Below, in pieces: positions 60,326 through 64,000 of a stretch of 64,000 bases of DNA. The stretch lies in contig CALEVZ010000011.1 of assembly GCA_937924755.1 (NCBI GenBank), positions 51,530 to 115,529 on the forward strand, written 5' to 3'. The position numbers and the translations under genes were made by a program. Every line of letters begins with the position of its first letter. The first letter of the stretch is position 1. Source of the DNA: an uncultured bacterium (GTDB taxonomy: Bacteria; Acidobacteriota; Thermoanaerobaculia; Thermoanaerobaculales; Thermoanaerobaculaceae). The notes under the pieces are model-generated. The model did no database searches, had not been told where the DNA came from, and worked only from the letters and a program-made list of their open reading frames with translations.

Positions 60326-61696
60326 GTGAGCGCGAACCACCCCGAGGGAGTTGCCCGCTACGTTCGGGAGGCCGATCGGGCCCTGGTACGTCGGCGGGCC
60401 CAGCGGGCCCGCCTGCGGGCCTGCAAGTTCGACACCATCGCCGTACACGGCATGTACTCCATGGAGGAGGCCTTCGCCGGCGGCCAGGGGGGGATCATCG
60501 AGCCGGTGTTCCCATCCACCTCGCAAGGTTACCGGGACAGCGACGAGATGGAGGCGGCGCTCGCCTACCTCATCCCCACCTGGTGCTACTCCCGCATCCA
60601 CAACCCCACCGTGTTCTACCTGGAAGAAACGCTGGCGCTGCTGGAGAGCTACGGCTGCCCGGCTGACGCCTCGGCGCTGGTCACCTCCTCCGGCATGGCG
60701 GCCATCAAGCAGGCGGTGGAGCCATTGCTGGCCCTGCGGGGGGAGGGGCGCATCAACTTCGTCTCGGCGGCGCAGGTGTACGGGGGCACCTTCCAGCTCT
60801 TTTCCGTGCGCATGGCCGAGCGGGGGGCACGGGTGCGCTGGGTGCGGGAGAGCTGGGACGTGGAGGCATGGAAGCCTCTGGTGGACGAGGACACCCGCTT
60901 CCTGTACGCGGAGATGCCCTCCAACCCCCAACAGGCGTGCTTCGACGTTGTCGCGGTGGCGGAGCTGGCCCACACCTTCGACATCCCATTGATCGTGGAC
61001 GCCACCATCGCGACTCCGGCTCTGCTTCGCCCGTTGGCCCATGGCGCGGACATCGTGGTTCACTCTCTCACCAAAACCGCCGGAGCCGGGGGCTTCACCG
61101 TGGCCGGGGCGATCATCGCCCGCCACGGTCTCACCAGCCGGCACCTGCCCGAGGAAGCCCGCGCCGACTACGCCACCTGGCTCAAGCTGTGGCCGTTTCG
61201 GGACTCGGGGCCGTGCCTGTCGGCGTTGTCGGCGTTCATGCTCTTGAACGAACTGCGCATGTTGCGGGTGAAAGTGGCCCACATGTCGGCCAACGCCCTG
61301 GCGGTGGCGGAGCACCTGGCCGCCCACCCGCGGGTGGAGCGGGTGGACTACCTGGGGCTGCCCTTCCACCCGTTGCACCCCCTGGCCAGCCGCTACATGC
61401 AGCTGGTGGACGAGGGCACCCCCGCCTTCGGCCACCTCCTGTCGTTCAACGTCCGCGGAACGGCCGCAGACACCCGGCGTTTCTTCGACGGGCTGCAGCG
61501 CATCTGGCGCGCCACCGATCTGGGGCGGGTGAAGTCGGTGGCCACCATCCCGGCCATTTCCACCCACCAACAGCAGGGCGAGGAGGGGCGCCAGCTGGCC
61601 GGCATCCCCCCCACCATGGTGCGGCTGTGCGTCGGGGCGGAGCACCCGGCAGACATCATCGCCGATCTCGACCAGGCGCTGGCGAGACTCGGCTGA
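60326..61696 (+). CDS. Divergent Cys/Met-metabolism PLP enzyme
   Basis: A 456-residue fold type I PLP enzyme. The PLP Lys is in HSLTKTAGAGGFTVAG (about 247-262); CYSRIHNPTVFYLEETLALLE supplies the phosphate-binding residues and TSSGMAAIKQA the cofactor loop. An Arg-rich N-terminal extension (YVREADRALVRRRAQRARLRACKFDTIAVHG) is unusual. It differs from the upstream enzyme in many active-site neighbours, so the pair probably catalyse different steps or form a heteromer. GTG 60326 follows AAGGAGG. It has its own promoter. Confidence 0.82.
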   Translation: MSANHPEGVARYVREADRALVRRRAQRARLRACKFDTIAVHGMYSMEEAFAGGQGGIIEPVFPSTSQGYRDSDEMEAALAYLIPTWCYSRIHNPTVFYLEETLALLESYGCPADASALVTSSGMAAIKQAVEPLLALRGEGRINFVSAAQVYGGTFQLFSVRMAERGARVRWVRESWDVEAWKPLVDEDTRFLYAEMPSNPQQACFDVVAVAELAHTFDIPLIVDATIATPALLRPLAHGADIVVHSLTKTAGAGGFTVAGAIIARHGLTSRHLPEEARADYATWLKLWPFRDSGPCLSALSAFMLLNELRMLRVKVAHMSANALAVAEHLAAHPRVERVDYLGLPFHPLHPLASRYMQLVDEGTPAFGHLLSFNVRGTAADTRRFFDGLQRIWRATDLGRVKSVATIPAISTHQQQGEEGRQLAGIPPTMVRLCVGAEHPADIIADLDQALARLG

Positions 61697-61709
61697 GTGA
61701 GGAGGTCAC

Positions 61710-62732
61710 ATGAGAATTCTCTTCGTTGGATTCGGCGTCGTCGGCCAGGGCCTGGCCGAGCTGCTGCTGGAGAGGCGGCAGCTCCTGGCCGCCGAATACG
61801 GGCTCGACTGGCAAGCCGTGGGCATCGCCGACGCTCAGAAAGGGAGCTGCTACCTCCCCGCCGGGATTGACCTCGGCGCCGCCCTGGAGGCCGCTGCGCA
61901 CGGCGTCTCCCTCGCCAGCTTGCCCGGCGGCTGCGACCTCGACGCCCTGACCATGATCCGGCAGGCCGACGCCGACGTGCTGTGCGAGGCCACCTGGACC
62001 GACATCCGGACCGCCGAGCCGGCCACCAGCCACCTGCGCGCCGCCCTCGAGCGGGGGATGCACGTGGTGACCACCAACAAGGGACCGCTGGCGCTGCACT
62101 ACCACGAGCTGGCGGCGCTCGCTGCCGAGCGGAGGGTGGAGTTCCTCTTCGAGGGCACGGTGATGGCCGGCACCCCCCTGCTCAACCTGCGTCGGGAGTG
62201 CCTGGCCGGCAGCGGCATCCAGGCGGTGGCCGGGATTTTCAACGGTACCACCAACTACATCTTGACCCGCATGGAAGAAGGGCTGCCCTACGCCGAGGCG
62301 CTGGCCCAGGCGCAGCAGCTGGGGTATGCCGAGGCGGTCCCCGACGCCGACGTGCTGGGCCACGACGCCCTGGCCAAGGTGACCATCCTGGCCAACGTGG
62401 TGTTCGGGGCGCACCTCACCCCCGCCGACAGCCCCTGCCAGGGGATCACCGGCGTCACCCCTGAGGACATCGCCCGCGCCCGCGCCGAGGGGCAGCGGTA
62501 CAAGCTCATCGGCCGGGTGTGGCGCGAGGGGGAGGAGGTGCGCGCCCAAGTGGCTCCGGAACTCGTGCCCCTCACCCATCCGCTGGCCGGAGTGACCGGC
62601 GCCACCAACGCCGCCACCTTCACCACCGCGGCGCTGGGGGAGGTGACCGTCGTCGGCCCCGGCGCCGGACGGCGCCCCACCGGCTACGCCATGCTCAACG
62701 ACCTGCTGCACATCTGGAGGAGGCAGCGATGA
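61710..62732 (+). CDS. hom: Homoserine dehydrogenase, ACT-less
   Basis: It interconverts homoserine and L-aspartate-4-semialdehyde with NAD(P). The 340-residue product has the nucleotide-binding start ILFVGFGVVGQGLAELL, VVTTNKGPLA with the catalytic Lys, FEGTVMAGTPLL, GIFNGTTNYILT and DADVLGHDALAK. The C-terminal ACT regulatory domain of biosynthetic enzymes is missing, which suggests no feedback by threonine. It starts 13 bp after the PLP enzyme and overlaps the next gene by 4 bp (ATGA). Confidence 0.9.
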   Translation: MRILFVGFGVVGQGLAELLLERRQLLAAEYGLDWQAVGIADAQKGSCYLPAGIDLGAALEAAAHGVSLASLPGGCDLDALTMIRQADADVLCEATWTDIRTAEPATSHLRAALERGMHVVTTNKGPLALHYHELAALAAERRVEFLFEGTVMAGTPLLNLRRECLAGSGIQAVAGIFNGTTNYILTRMEEGLPYAEALAQAQQLGYAEAVPDADVLGHDALAKVTILANVVFGAHLTPADSPCQGITGVTPEDIARARAEGQRYKLIGRVWREGEEVRAQVAPELVPLTHPLAGVTGATNAATFTTAALGEVTVVGPGAGRRPTGYAMLNDLLHIWRRQR

Positions 62733-64000
62733 AGATGTTCCTTGCCGGCCAGTGGGTGGATCGCGAGCGCCGCATCGAGGTCCGGGACCCCTTCGACAAC
62801 TCTCTGATCGACACCGTCCCCGCCGCCAGCCGGGAGGACGTGGAGACGGCCATGGCGGCGGCCGAGGAAGGGTACCGGGTGTGCCGCGCCCTGACCACCT
62901 TCCAGCGGGCGCAGATCCTCTACCGGGCGGCGCAGATCGTCGCCGACAACCTGGAGGAGTTCGCCCGCACCATCGCCCGGGAGGGCTCCAAGACCATCCG
63001 CGAGGCGCGCAAGGAGGCGCGGCGCTGCACCAACACCCTGACCGTCTCCGCCGAGGAGGCCAAGCGCCTGCTGGGGGAGACCATCCCCTTCGATTCCTTC
63101 CCCGGGGGAGAGCGGCGGCGGGGCTTCTGGGAGCGGCAGCCCATCGGGATCGTGGTGGCCATCACCCCCTTCAACGACCCCCTGAACCTGGTGGCGCACA
63201 AGCTGGGGCCGGCCATCGCCGCCGGCAACAGCGTCATTTTGAAGCCCGCCACCGTCACTCCCCTGTCGGCCCTGAAGCTCACCGAGGCGCTGCTGGAGGC
63301 GGGGCTGCCGCCGCAGGTGCTGCAGACCATCACCGGCTTCGGCGGCGAGATCGGCGATGCGCTGGTGTCCGACCCGCGGCCGCGGATGATCTCCTTCACG
63401 GGCGGCGTCGAGGCCGGGCAGCGCATCGTCAAGCTCGCCGGCCTGAAAAAGATCGGCATGGAGTTGGGCTCCAACTCGCCGGTTGTTGTGTGGAGGGACG
63501 CCGATCTCGCTTGGGCGGCGGAGAGCTGCGTGTCGGGGGCGTTTTGGGCGGCCGGGCAGAACTGCATCGGCGTGCAGCGCATCTACGTGCACGGCAGCGT
63601 CTACGAGGAATTCCGCAGCCGCATGGTAGAGCTGACCAGGGCCTACCGCATCGGCGACAAGCTGGACGAAGCCACCGACATGGGGCCGATGATCAACGAG
63701 GGGGAGGCCAGGCGGGTGGAGCGCTGGATCGAGGAGGCCAGGGGGAAAGGCGCGCACGTGCTCATTGGGGGAGGTCGCCAGGGGGCGTTGCTTGCCCCCA
63801 CGATTCTCGAAAACGTACCCAAAGACGCCGCCCTGCACCGCGAGGAGGTGTTCGGCCCGACCGTCAACCTCTACCCCTTCGAGGATGTGGACGAGGCCAT
63901 CGCCGAGGCCAACTCGGTGCCGTACGGGCTGCACGCGGCGGTGTTCGCCCGTGACGTCGCCATGGCCTTCAAGATCGCATCGGGGCTGGAGTGCGGTGGA
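62729..64000 (+). CDS. Aldehyde dehydrogenase, 3' end outside the window
   Basis: A NAD(P)-dependent aldehyde dehydrogenase, 424 residues visible. It has TPFNDPLNLVAHKLGPAIAAGNSVILKPA (cofactor binding), SFTGGVEAGQRI, the general-base Glu in MELGSNSP and the catalytic Cys in AAGQNCIG. Because it overlaps homoserine dehydrogenase by 4 bp, aspartate semialdehyde or a related 4-carbon aldehyde is a natural candidate substrate (inference). The C-terminus is cut by the window edge. Confidence 0.9.
   Translation, partial: MKMFLAGQWVDRERRIEVRDPFDNSLIDTVPAASREDVETAMAAAEEGYRVCRALTTFQRAQILYRAAQIVADNLEEFARTIAREGSKTIREARKEARRCTNTLTVSAEEAKRLLGETIPFDSFPGGERRRGFWERQPIGIVVAITPFNDPLNLVAHKLGPAIAAGNSVILKPATVTPLSALKLTEALLEAGLPPQVLQTITGFGGEIGDALVSDPRPRMISFTGGVEAGQRIVKLAGLKKIGMELGSNSPVVVWRDADLAWAAESCVSGAFWAAGQNCIGVQRIYVHGSVYEEFRSRMVELTRAYRIGDKLDEATDMGPMINEGEARRVERWIEEARGKGAHVLIGGGRQGALLAPTILENVPKDAALHREEVFGPTVNLYPFEDVDEAIAEANSVPYGLHAAVFARDVAMAFKIASGLECGG

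Overview
The window is about two-thirds G+C, densely coded and strongly biased to G/C at third codon positions. Gram-negative features are present: a FadL-type outer-membrane channel, other beta-barrel candidates, lipoprotein and Tat-type signals. Large secreted beta-rich repeat proteins, SpoIIE-type phosphatases, an AAA+/Fis regulator and a bd-like oxidase carrying a c-type haem site make me think of an Acidobacteriota lineage (Thermoanaerobaculia-like). That placement is inference from gene content; there is no rRNA in the window. I see no tRNA, rRNA, CRISPR array, transposase or phage gene.

Layout. 1-5.6 kb: a partial pcm and an amidohydrolase on the minus strand, divergent from a Tat-exported Ntn-hydrolase asparaginase, a purine nucleoside phosphorylase, an MBL-fold hydrolase and a DUF4097-like protein. 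5.6-9.2 kb: a frame-shifted TPR pseudogene and an alpha-glucan phosphorylase. 9.2-16.7 kb: two large secreted proteins, the first behind tandem TTGACA promoters and the second behind two CRP-like half-site palindromes; each ends in a hairpin terminator. 16.7-25.9 kb: an envelope/glycan cluster (Wzt-like ATPase, GNAT protein, YfhO-like membrane protein, PIG-L deacetylase, PEGA protein, FkbM methyltransferase) and then holB-tmk. 26.0-32.7 kb: a regulatory module of a PDZ/membrane/GAF/PP2C phosphatase, a GAF-AAA+-Fis activator, an RsbW-like kinase, a STAS protein and a second PP2C phosphatase, with a sigma-54-type promoter and an enhancer-like palindrome between the activator and the kinase. 32.5-38.7 kb: a minus-strand run in which several genes look broken. 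39-44.9 kb: FadL channel plus GDSL lipase, bd-like oxidase pair, tyrosine phosphatase. 44.9-53.8 kb: threonine aldolase, double-domain M16 peptidase, recN, an AT-rich intergenic region with DnaA-box-like sites, gamma-carbonic anhydrase, hisS and a POT transporter. 53.9-58.6 kb: a broken Na/Pi cotransporter, a nucleotidyltransferase with a small partner, deoC, a MoCo-carrier-like protein and a universal stress protein. 58.8-64 kb: two Cys/Met-metabolism PLP enzymes, homoserine dehydrogenase and an aldehyde dehydrogenase that runs off the end.

Three signals recur. First, at least eleven genes have a TAnnnT (-10-like) hexamer 6-9 nt upstream of the start codon and no Shine-Dalgarno sequence, which suggests leaderless transcripts. 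Second, several otherwise continuous reading frames contain one stop or one frameshift (34.1, 35.5 and 54.8 kb), and others are remodelled (5.6 and 38.7 kb). Third, a hairpin-bearing 59-bp intergenic repeat occurs near 9.4 and 58.7 kb.

The most interesting unit is the 26.0-32.7 kb module: a complete Rsb-style partner-switching set with no sigma factor beside it, apparently wired to a sigma-54-type promoter.
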